Shown piece by piece: positions 41,585-48,437 of a stretch of DNA of 64,000 nucleotides. The number at the start of each line of letters is the position of its first letter. Position 1 is the stretch's first letter. Both the position numbers and the translations under genes were made by a program. Source of the DNA: Mycobacterium colombiense CECT 3035 (GTDB taxonomy: Bacteria > Actinomycetota > Actinomycetes > Mycobacteriales > Mycobacteriaceae); contig NZ_CP020821.1 of the NCBI RefSeq assembly GCF_002105755.1, positions 806,001 through 870,000 on the forward strand, written 5' to 3'. The notes below the pieces were generated by a model, which saw only the letters and a list, made by a program, of their open reading frames with translations, had not been told where the DNA came from and made no database searches.

Positions 41585-43057
41585 TCAGTACGCGAAGGAC
41601 AGAGGTGCCACCTCGTCATCGCTGGGCGCCTGCGGGGGAGCGGGTTCCGCGTCGTGTTCCAGCGGCCCCTCGACGGTGTAGCGCTTGAGCAGGAAGAACC
41701 ACAGGACTGCGAGCACCGCGTAGACGAGGGTGAAGGTCACCAGCGAGGTGACGACCATGCCGGGCACGTGATGTGACACCCCTTCGCGCACGGTCATCCG
41801 AATCAATTGGTCCCCAGTGGGATTGGGTGCCACCACCCAGGGTTGACGGCCCATCTCGGTGAACACCCACCCGGAGATGTTGGCCAGGAACGGCGTCGGG
41901 ATGGTGAGCAGGGCGAACCAGGACATCCAGCGGCTCTTGGGTGTTCGCCCGCCGCGGGTGACCCACAACACGGTCAGGGCGAACAGCACCGGGATCGCCA
42001 GGAACCCGATCATCGCCCGGAAGGACCAATAGGTGACGAACAGGTTCGGCCGGTAGTCGTCTGGCCCGAAGCGCTGCTGGTACTCCTGCTGCAACTCGTC
42101 CACCCCACGCAGCGTCACGCCGCTGAATTTGCCCTCGGCCAGGAACGGCAGCACGTAGTGCACCTTGATCACCTCGGCGACGCTGCCGCAGTTGTTGTGC
42201 GTTCCGATCGTCAGCACCGAGAAGTCGGGATCGGTTTGGCTGTGGCACAACGCCTCCGCCGACGCCATCTTCATCGGCTGCTGGACGAACATCAGCTTGC
42301 CTTGCCGGTCGCCGGTGAAGAACAGGCCGACGGTGGCGAGCAGCACCACCCCACAGCCCAGGATGGCCGCCGGACGAAACATGGTGCGGGCATCGGTCTG
42401 CCCCTTGGGCGTGGCGGACGCCTGCGTGCGTGAGCGCACCATCCACCAGGCGCTGACCGCGGCGACGAAGGTGCCCGCAACCAGGAGCGCCCCGGTCACG
42501 GTGTGTGAAAACGCCGCTTGCGCAGTGTTATTGGAGAGCAGGGCGAAGATGTCGTCCAACTCGGCGCGTCGCGTCGCCGGGTTGTAGTGCGCGCCGACCG
42601 GGTGCTGCATGAACGAGTTCGCCGCGATGATGAAGAACGCCGACGCATTGACGCCGAACGCGACGATCCAGATGCAGGCCAGGTGTATCAGCTTCGGCAG
42701 CCGGCTCCAGCCGAAGATCCACAACCCGATGAAGGTGGACTCGAAGAAAAAGGCGAACAACCCCTCCATCGCCAGTGGCGCACCGAAGATGTCGCCGACG
42801 AACTTCGAGTATTCCGACCAGTTCATCCCGAACTGGAATTCCTGGACGATCCCGGTCGCCACGCCGATGGCGAAGTTGATCAGGAACAGCTTGCCGAAGA
42901 ACTTGGTCAGCCGGTACCAGGCGGTGTTGCCGGTGGCCACCCACACCGTCTGCATGATGGCGATCAGCGGCGCCAAACCGATGGTGAGCGGCACGAAGAT
43001 GAAGTGGTAGACGGTAGTGATACCGAACTGCCACCGAGAAATATCGACGACATTCAT
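41585..43057 (-). CDS. cydA: Cytochrome bd quinol oxidase subunit I
   Basis: A 490-residue haem-bearing subunit of the high-affinity bd oxidase. It has RWQFGITTVYHFIFVPLTIGLAP with the haem ligand His near residue 19. EFQFGMNWSEYSKFVGDIFG and the quinol-site GWVFTEMGRQPW are diagnostic. It starts at an ATG with GGGAG about 8 nt upstream. On the minus strand a TACACT box at 43104-43109 could be its -10. First gene of cydABDC. Confidence 0.97.
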   Translation of the reverse strand: MNVVDISRWQFGITTVYHFIFVPLTIGLAPLIAIMQTVWVATGNTAWYRLTKFFGKLFLINFAIGVATGIVQEFQFGMNWSEYSKFVGDIFGAPLAMEGLFAFFFESTFIGLWIFGWSRLPKLIHLACIWIVAFGVNASAFFIIAANSFMQHPVGAHYNPATRRAELDDIFALLSNNTAQAAFSHTVTGALLVAGTFVAAVSAWWMVRSRTQASATPKGQTDARTMFRPAAILGCGVVLLATVGLFFTGDRQGKLMFVQQPMKMASAEALCHSQTDPDFSVLTIGTHNNCGSVAEVIKVHYVLPFLAEGKFSGVTLRGVDELQQEYQQRFGPDDYRPNLFVTYWSFRAMIGFLAIPVLFALTVLWVTRGGRTPKSRWMSWFALLTIPTPFLANISGWVFTEMGRQPWVVAPNPTGDQLIRMTVREGVSHHVPGMVVTSLVTFTLVYAVLAVLWFFLLKRYTVEGPLEHDAEPAPPQAPSDDEVAPLSFAY

Positions 43058-43145
43058 CTGTCATCTCCCGAGACTGCGGAGGGCCGACCAACGGCTACGA
43101 CAGAGTGTAGTAGATGAGTCGGCGCCTCCGCTACCGGTGCCCTCG

Positions 43146-43733
43146 TCAGCCGGCGAGGGTCTTGGAGGCCTTGCGAATTCCGAACGAGGAAATGATCTCG
43201 AATACGCCGATGACGACGAACCACGCGCCGACCACGATCGCCAGGGTGACGATGGATTGGAACGGCGAGGCCAGCACGACGATGCCGGCGAGCAGGCTGA
43301 TCACACCGACGAAGATGTTCCAGCCTCGACCCGGCAGGTGTGGGTCACTGACGGCCGAAATCGTTGTGGCGACACCGCGGAAGATGAACCCGACGCCAAT
43401 CCAGATGGCCAGCAGCAGGATTGCGTATCCCTGACCGAAATGGCGGAATGCCAGCAGCGCGAGGATCAACGACGCTGCGCCACTGATGAACAGCAGGACC
43501 CGGCTGCCCGCCGAGACATGCAACGAGAACGCGAAGACGACCTGCGCGATGCCGGTGATCAACAGATAAACGCCGAAGGCGACGGCGGCGACCAGGATGG
43601 AAATTCCCGGCCACGCCAGCACCAGGACACCGAGGACAAGAGACAGAATTCCCGACAGCAGAGCGGATTTCCACAGATGCGGCAGCAGGCTTGGAACGGG
43701 GTGGGTTCCAGGAGAGCCAGGGGAGATAGTCAT
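43146..43733 (-). CDS. HdeD-family (DUF308) membrane protein, Rv1624c type
   Basis: A 195-residue protein with ATG at 43733, the length of Rv1624c. It has six hydrophobic segments arranged as three pairs. Repeated GxxxxxxP-like turns (LVLGVLVLAWPGISILVAA; GIVVLASPFQSIVTLAIVVG) are typical of the HdeD/DUF308 family. The function in mycobacteria is unknown; relatives are linked to acid stress. It lies between cydA and the cyclase gene on the same strand. Confidence 0.88.
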   Translation of the reverse strand: MTISPGSPGTHPVPSLLPHLWKSALLSGILSLVLGVLVLAWPGISILVAAVAFGVYLLITGIAQVVFAFSLHVSAGSRVLLFISGAASLILALLAFRHFGQGYAILLLAIWIGVGFIFRGVATTISAVSDPHLPGRGWNIFVGVISLLAGIVVLASPFQSIVTLAIVVGAWFVVIGVFEIISSFGIRKASKTLAG

Positions 43734-43778
43734 GGCCGCAGTCTGGCACAAACGTGAGCGGTGGTACAGGGACTTTCG

Positions 43779-45110
43779 TCAGACGTGGACCGTGCGCGGA
43801 TCTTCGGCACGCAGGTCGGTGGGTTCTTCGCCCGCCTTGCGACCGATCAGATACCAGGTGCGCATAACGCCCTTGCCCTTGATCTCGATCCGGCCGCGCT
43901 CCTGCAGAACGAACTCGTGTTTGAGGCGTTCATACATCGCCTCGGGCACTTGGATTCGGCCCACCGAATCGGTGGACTCCATCCGCGACGCGACGTTGAC
44001 GGCGTCGCCCCATACGTCGTAGAAGAACCGTCGCGAGCCCACGACGCCGGCCACGACGGGCCCGCACGCCATGCCCATCCGCAACGGGATCGCCTGGCCA
44101 TGCGGATCCTTCAGTGCGGCAGCAACATTGGCCATGTCGAGCGCCAAAGCGGCCAGGGCGAAGGCGTGGTCCGGCCGCGCGCGCGGCACCCCGCTGACCA
44201 CCATGTAGGAGTCGCCGCTGACCTTGATCTTCTCCAGGCCGTGCCTGTCCACCAACTCGTCGAAGGCGCCGTACAGCCGGTCGAGGAAGCGCACCAGGTC
44301 GGCGGGGGTGGTGCTGCTGGCGCGTTCGGTGAAGCTGACGATGTCGGCGAACAGGACGGAGGCCTCGTCGTACTTGTCGGCGATCACGTTCCGGTCGGCG
44401 CTCTTGAGGCGTTCGGCGATGCTGCCCGGCAACATGTTGGCCAGCAGCGCCTCGGACCGCGCGTACTCGGATTCCATCACCGCCTCCGCGCGCTGGGTGT
44501 CGCGCAGCGCGTACGACACCGTGATGAACACCATCACGCAGGCGGAGACGATGGTGACGACGAACATCATGGACTGCGCCCAAGCCGGCACCAGACCGGT
44601 GTCGCGGGGAACCAGGAATTCCAGGGCGATGATCAGGCCGGCGGCGATCGCCGCCAGGATCGCGGCCAACACGATGTGATCAAGCCCCAGCACCAGCACC
44701 ACCAGGCAGGCGCCTACCACCAAGAAGAACTGGGCGCCCGAGGCGGTGCCCGAATCCCAGCAGGTGACGAAGACCGTGACGTAGGCGGCACCGATGAAGG
44801 TCAGCGGCGCAACCAGGTCACCGAAGCGGTGCAGCCACGGCACACACGCGAAGATCACCGCGGAGGCTGAACTGACGAGGACTATCTGCCAGATCCAGGC
44901 CCCGGTGACGACCTGCAGCACGACGAAAGTGGTGGAGACTGCCACTGCAAGCCAGGCCGCGATCATGAGCACTCGATACTCGCGTGCGGCGCTGTCGGCG
45001 TAGTGCTGAGTGCGGTCGCGTGACTGGGCCCGCGCCGCGGCCACGCAGTCCGGGCGCTCCGAGGAGCCGTCTAGGCGTGTTGGTGGGGCACCACACTTCT
45101 TGGCCGCCAC
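43779..45110 (-). CDS. cya: Membrane adenylyl cyclase, Rv1625c type
   Basis: A 443-residue protein, identical in length to Rv1625c, starting at GTG. Six helices (about 45-205) precede a linker and a class III cyclase domain (about 245-425). The catalytic set is complete: metal Asp in FADIVSFTE and VSGDSYMV, adenine-selecting Lys in EKIKVSG and Asp in VWGDAVNVASR, with the transition-state Asn and Arg in the last motif. Such proteins act as homodimers making cAMP at the membrane. Residues 210-240 form the cyclase-transducing helix. Confidence 0.95.
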   Translation of the reverse strand: MAAKKCGAPPTRLDGSSERPDCVAAARAQSRDRTQHYADSAAREYRVLMIAAWLAVAVSTTFVVLQVVTGAWIWQIVLVSSASAVIFACVPWLHRFGDLVAPLTFIGAAYVTVFVTCWDSGTASGAQFFLVVGACLVVLVLGLDHIVLAAILAAIAAGLIIALEFLVPRDTGLVPAWAQSMMFVVTIVSACVMVFITVSYALRDTQRAEAVMESEYARSEALLANMLPGSIAERLKSADRNVIADKYDEASVLFADIVSFTERASSTTPADLVRFLDRLYGAFDELVDRHGLEKIKVSGDSYMVVSGVPRARPDHAFALAALALDMANVAAALKDPHGQAIPLRMGMACGPVVAGVVGSRRFFYDVWGDAVNVASRMESTDSVGRIQVPEAMYERLKHEFVLQERGRIEIKGKGVMRTWYLIGRKAGEEPTDLRAEDPRTVHV

Positions 45111-45119
45111 GGGTGTAAG

Positions 45120-45295
45120 CCTAACCGCTGAGCAGCGAATTTTGTCGACTGCGGCATGAATATTGCCGTTTTCGCTCCCGCGAGTTTCCCGAGTCTGATA
45201 ACAACTTTGTTATCGGGTTGTAATCGGGTTTGCGAATGGATCGTTATGGTTATTTAACACGTGTTGGGCAGGGCTGTTCGACACGTGTTCGCCTC
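45120..45295. other. AT-rich, palindrome-rich stretch upstream of a small lipoprotein gene
   Basis: This 175-nt stretch is visibly AT-richer than its surroundings. It contains a perfect 18-nt palindrome GATAACAACTTTGTTATC (45197-45214) and two ACACGTGT palindromes, AACACGTGTT at 45256-45265 and ACACGTGT at 45281-45288, with centres 24 nt apart. They may be operators for the divergent cyclase gene or for the small gene at 45312. No regulator is identified. Confidence 0.6.
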
Positions 45296-45311
45296 GACTA
45301 AGGGGTGCCTG

Positions 45312-45506
45312 ATGGCGGGTCTCAAGAGATTCGTTCTTGCGTTAATCCTTGCTCTCACCGCCGTGCTCATGGACGGCTGTAGTGCCGCCTGTAGCGAGCC
45401 GAGCTGGCTTCTCCGGGTCGCGGGCGACTCCATCGGTAACGACGCCACGGGGCTGAATGTCTCTGCGTCAGACCAGGTCTGCATCACCCGATCATTCGGC
45501 GACTGA
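45312..45506 (+). CDS. Small putative lipoprotein, 64 residues, unknown function
   Basis: The ATG at 45312 has AAGGGG 6-7 nt upstream. The product begins MAGLKRFVLALILALTA and reaches a lipobox VLMDGC, so Cys would be lipidated. The remaining 40 residues contain two more Cys and no recognisable domain. Evidence that it is real: a good ribosome-binding site, a clean lipoprotein signal, palindromes upstream, and a strong hairpin starting directly after the stop. Against it: it is short and has no homologue known to me. The transcript could instead be a regulatory RNA. Confidence 0.45.
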   Translation: MAGLKRFVLALILALTAVLMDGCSAACSEPSWLLRVAGDSIGNDATGLNVSASDQVCITRSFGD

Positions 45507-45556
45507 ACCGGACGGTGGGCCTCGACGAGGGGTGAGGCCCACCCCGACGGTCCGGT
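45507..45556 (+). terminator. Two-tier hairpin directly after the small lipoprotein stop
   Basis: Outer arms ACCGGAC (45507-45513) and GTCCGGT (45550-45556) enclose inner arms GGTGGGCCTC (45514-45523) and GAGGCCCACC (45534-45543), with a 10-nt loop and a 6-nt bulge. No U-tract follows, as is common for mycobacterial terminators. It begins on the first base after the stop codon. Confidence 0.6.
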
Positions 45557-45877
45557 CGGCACGGAATCCCCGAGCATGGGCCCACGCGAACGAAGCCGTT
45601 GCTGGATGCATTTCGGCGCGCGCGTCGCGGGGCCGGAAAAAAATAATCTGAATTCATCGCGCTCGTGACAATGCATTGTTTGTCGAAATTTGCGCGGAGT
45701 TTATAAACGGGGCTGAATCCATACCATTGGAAGGTATAGGCCTCAATAACAGACCGACGGGTTTGGTGAAGCCCGCAGAGGGTCAACTTCGGTACCGGAA
45801 AGCGCCCGCGGCTCCTGCGGCGCGTCGATGTGAAGCGGGACGCTCGACCGGGACGCCCGGCCGGGACGCGGCGGGTG
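45557..45877. other. Gene-free stretch with AT-rich patch and small palindromes
   Basis: I see no supportable gene. The middle (about 45635-45740) is AT-rich, with an A7 run, the palindromes ACAATGCATTGT (45668-45679) and GTTTATAAAC (45699-45708), and a small ATACC/GGTAT inverted repeat (45721-45737). It lies on the 3' side of the tRNA gene, a common place for old integrations. I found no copy of the tRNA 3' end to mark an attachment site. Confidence 0.5.
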
Positions 45878-45954
45878 TGGTGCCCTCGGTGAGATTCGAA
45901 CTCACACTGTACGGGTTTTGAATCCGTTTCCTCTGCCAGTTGGGATACGAGGGC
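45878..45954 (-). tRNA. leuX: tRNA with anticodon CAA (Leu), class I short variable arm
   Basis: On the minus strand a cloverleaf can be drawn with CCA encoded. The acceptor GCCCTCG pairs perfectly with CGAGGGC, the T-arm is GTGAG-TTCGAAT-CTCAC, and the anticodon loop TTCAAAA gives CAA. The body is 74 nt plus CCA. The variable loop is only 5 nt (ACAGT), whereas bacterial leucine tRNAs normally have a long variable arm. The top pair under the anticodon loop is an A-C mismatch. I recall a tRNA-Leu(CAA) gene of this short kind being annotated in M. tuberculosis, but the amino acid identity deserves checking. Confidence 0.85.
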
Positions 45955-46066
45955 GCGCGGCCTCTTACCTTAGAGGCAGCCTCCCACCATAGAGGATCAC
46001 GAGTGCTCAACTGCCTCACCGCCCCCGAGGTCGCTGGTCTGAGGCGTTCACGACACAATATGCGTC

Positions 46067-46684
46067 ATGACAGGCCCCACGACCGACACCGACGCCGCTG
46101 TGCCGCGCCGGGTCCTGATCGCTGAAGACGAAGCGCTCATCCGCATGGATCTCGCCGAGATGCTCCGAGAGGAGGGTTACGAGATCGTCGGGGAGGCCGG
46201 CGACGGACAGGAAGCCGTCGAATTGGCGGAAGCCCATCGGCCCGATTTGGTGATCATGGATGTGAAGATGCCGCGCCGCGACGGGATCGACGCCGCATCG
46301 GAGATCGCCAGCAAGCGCATCGCGCCGATCGTGGTGCTGACCGCGTTCAGCCAGCGCGATCTGGTGGAGCGGGCGCGCGACGCCGGCGCGATGGCTTACC
46401 TGGTGAAACCCTTCACAATCAGCGACCTCATCCCGGCCATCGAACTGGCCGTCAGCCGTTTCGGCGAGATCGCCGAGCTGGAACGCGAGGTCGCGACGCT
46501 GTCGGACCGGCTCGAGACGCGCAAGGTCGTCGAGCGCGCCAAGGGCCTGCTGCAGACCAAGCAGGGCATGACCGAGCCCGAGGCGTTCAAGTGGATTCAG
46601 CGCGCCGCCATGGACCGCCGGACCACGATGAAGCGGGTGGCCGAAGTCGTGCTGGAGACCCTCGACACCGACGACGAAGGCTGA
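46067..46684 (+). CDS. pdtaR: Response regulator with RNA-binding ANTAR domain (PdtaR)
   Basis: A 205-residue protein matching Rv1626. The receiver domain has the acidic pair in IAEDEALIR, phospho-acceptor Asp in IMDVKMPRRDG, and Thr and Lys in VVLTAFS and LVKPF. The ANTAR domain (about 140-200) includes ETRKVVERAKGLLQTKQGMTE. Such regulators bind paired hairpins in nascent RNA and prevent termination, with PdtaS as the kinase. Divergent from the tRNA gene by 112 nt. Confidence 0.95.
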   Translation: MTGPTTDTDAAVPRRVLIAEDEALIRMDLAEMLREEGYEIVGEAGDGQEAVELAEAHRPDLVIMDVKMPRRDGIDAASEIASKRIAPIVVLTAFSQRDLVERARDAGAMAYLVKPFTISDLIPAIELAVSRFGEIAELEREVATLSDRLETRKVVERAKGLLQTKQGMTEPEAFKWIQRAAMDRRTTMKRVAEVVLETLDTDDEG

Positions 46685-46699
46685 TCGCCCGGGAGGGTC

Positions 46700-47899
46700 C
46701 TAGCGCGCGACGATCACCGACGAGCCGTGCCCGAACAACCCCTGGTTGGCGGTCACCCCGACGGTGGCGTTCTCCACCTGCCGGCCGGTGGCCTGGCCAC
46801 GCAGCTGCCAGGTCAGCTCGCAGACCTGAGCGATCGCCTGCGCGGGAATCGCCTCGCCGAAGCACGCCAGCCCGCCCGACGGGTTGACCGGGACCCGGCC
46901 GCCGATCGTGGTGGCGCCGCTGCGCAGCAGCTCCTCCGCTTCACCCTTGGCGCACAGCCCCAGGTGCTCGTACCAGTCGAGCTCCAGCGCGGTGGACAGG
47001 TCGTAGACCTCGGCCAGGCTCACGTCCTCGGGACCGATGCCCGCCTCGGCGTAGGCCGCATCGAGGATCTGATCCTTGAACACCCGCTCCGGTGCCGCCA
47101 CGACGGCGGTGGAATCCGTTGCGATGTCCGGCAATTCGGGCAGGTGCTGTGGGTAGCGCGGCGTGACCGTGCTGACCGCGCGCACCGACGGCACGCCCTC
47201 GAGCGAACCGAGATGCTTGCGGGCGAACTCGGCGCTGGCCACGATCAGCGCCGCGGCGCCGTCGGAGGTGGCGCAGATGTCGAGCTGCCGCAACGGGTCG
47301 GAGACCACCGGGCTCGCCAGCACGTCCTCGACCGAAGATTCCTTGCGGTAGCGGGCATTCGGGTTCTGCAGGCCGTGCTGGGAGTTCTTCACCTTCACCG
47401 CGGCGAAGTCCTCGGACGTCGCGCCGTAGAGGTCCATCCGGCGGCGCGCCAGCAGCGCGAAATACACCGGGTTCATCGCACCGATGAGGTGGAAGCGCTG
47501 CCAGTCGGGGTCGTTCTTGCGTTCGCCGCCGACCGGGGCGAACGCGCCCTTCGGGGTGGTGTCGGCCCCGATCACCAGCGCGACGTCGCAGAAGCCCGCC
47601 AGGATGTGGGCGCGCGCGCTCTGCAGCGCCTGCGAGCCGCTGGCGCAGGCGGCGTAACTGGAGCTGACCGGCACGCCGTTCCAGCCGAGCTTCTGGGCGA
47701 ACGTCGACCCCGCGATGAAGCCCGGGTAGCCGTTGCGGATGGTGTCGGCGCCGGCGACCAGCTGGATCTGCTGCCAGTCCAGGCCCGCCTCGGCCAGCGC
47801 GGCGCGCGCGGCGACCACGCCGTATTCGGTGAAGTCGCGGCCCCATTTGCCCCACGGGTGCATCCCGGCGCCGAGGATGTAGAGCGGTTCAGGGCTCAT
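46700..47899 (-). CDS. Thiolase-like lipid-transfer protein (Rv1627c type)
   Basis: A 399-residue thiolase-fold protein with ATG at 47899. The Cys of SSYAACASGSQAL is kept. The C-terminal motif is NPSGGLACFGEAIPA, in which the GHP found in canonical thiolases is replaced. This marks the SCP-x/Ltp subgroup, some members of which are retro-aldolases working with a DUF35 partner. The DUF35 gene directly upstream overlaps by 4 nt, supporting a heteromeric enzyme acting on sterol- or fatty-acyl-CoA. The substrate is not known. Confidence 0.9.
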   Translation of the reverse strand: MSPEPLYILGAGMHPWGKWGRDFTEYGVVAARAALAEAGLDWQQIQLVAGADTIRNGYPGFIAGSTFAQKLGWNGVPVSSSYAACASGSQALQSARAHILAGFCDVALVIGADTTPKGAFAPVGGERKNDPDWQRFHLIGAMNPVYFALLARRRMDLYGATSEDFAAVKVKNSQHGLQNPNARYRKESSVEDVLASPVVSDPLRQLDICATSDGAAALIVASAEFARKHLGSLEGVPSVRAVSTVTPRYPQHLPELPDIATDSTAVVAAPERVFKDQILDAAYAEAGIGPEDVSLAEVYDLSTALELDWYEHLGLCAKGEAEELLRSGATTIGGRVPVNPSGGLACFGEAIPAQAIAQVCELTWQLRGQATGRQVENATVGVTANQGLFGHGSSVIVAR

Positions 47900-48339
47900 C
47901 GGGCGACCTTCCAAGCGTGCACGAGGCGCTCGACGCCGTCGTCGTCGGTGAACAGTGTCATGGTGGCCAGCTCCATCTCCATGCCGACCTTCAGGTCGGC
48001 GGCCAGCGTGCCCTCGACCACCTTGCCGAGCACGATGATCCCCTCGTCGGCCAGCTCCACCGCGGCGATGGCGAATGGTTCGAACGGGTCGGCCGCCGGG
48101 TAGGGCGCGGGCGGCGGATACCGGTTCTCGGTGTAGCTCCACAGCGTTCCGCGGGTGGACAACGCGACGGACTCCAGGGTGTCGCTGGCGCACGCCGGGT
48201 TGGGGCAGTTGTTCTCCCGCGGCGGGAAGACGTAGGTGCCGCACTCGGGGCACTTGCTGCCGATCAGGTGGGGATTTCCGGCGTCATCGGTGGCGAACCA
48301 CCCGTCGATAGCGGCTTGTGTACTGGTGACCTCTGGCAC
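47896..48339 (-). CDS. DUF35 OB-fold protein with zinc ribbon (Rv1628c type)
   Basis: A 147-residue protein. The N-terminal zinc ribbon is SKCPECGTYVFPPRENNC with a further Cys in PNPAC. The OB-fold part contains GTLWSYTENRYPPPAPYP and GIIVLGKVVEGT. DUF35 proteins pair with thiolase-like partners, acting as acyl-CoA-binding subunits. Here the stop overlaps the thiolase start by 4 nt. It is divergent from polA by 95 nt. Confidence 0.9.
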   Translation of the reverse strand: MPEVTSTQAAIDGWFATDDAGNPHLIGSKCPECGTYVFPPRENNCPNPACASDTLESVALSTRGTLWSYTENRYPPPAPYPAADPFEPFAIAAVELADEGIIVLGKVVEGTLAADLKVGMEMELATMTLFTDDDGVERLVHAWKVAR

Positions 48340-48421
48340 CCGGCCAGACTACCCAGCTCATACACAAAACTGAAACGTGTTGCAGTTCTGCCGGCTCCGG
48401 TGACTCGTCGTAGCGCATGCC

Positions 48422-48437
48422 TAGAGTGAGACCCGTG
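48422..48437 (+). promoter_or_regulatory. Putative leaderless promoter of polA
   Basis: TAGAGT at 48422-48427 fits TANNNT, and after 7 nt comes the GTG at 48435. No Shine-Dalgarno sequence precedes it. This favours GTG 48435 as start over the ATG at 48417 or the GTG at 48426, because transcription would begin on the codon. Confidence 0.5.

Noticed and set aside
45457..45786. Several short frames around the hairpin and AT-rich patch
   Set aside because: No ribosome-binding site, no recognisable composition and mutually overlapping on both strands.
45878..45954. tRNA 3' end as an active phage attachment site
   Set aside because: No second copy of the tRNA 3' end and no integrase gene in the window.
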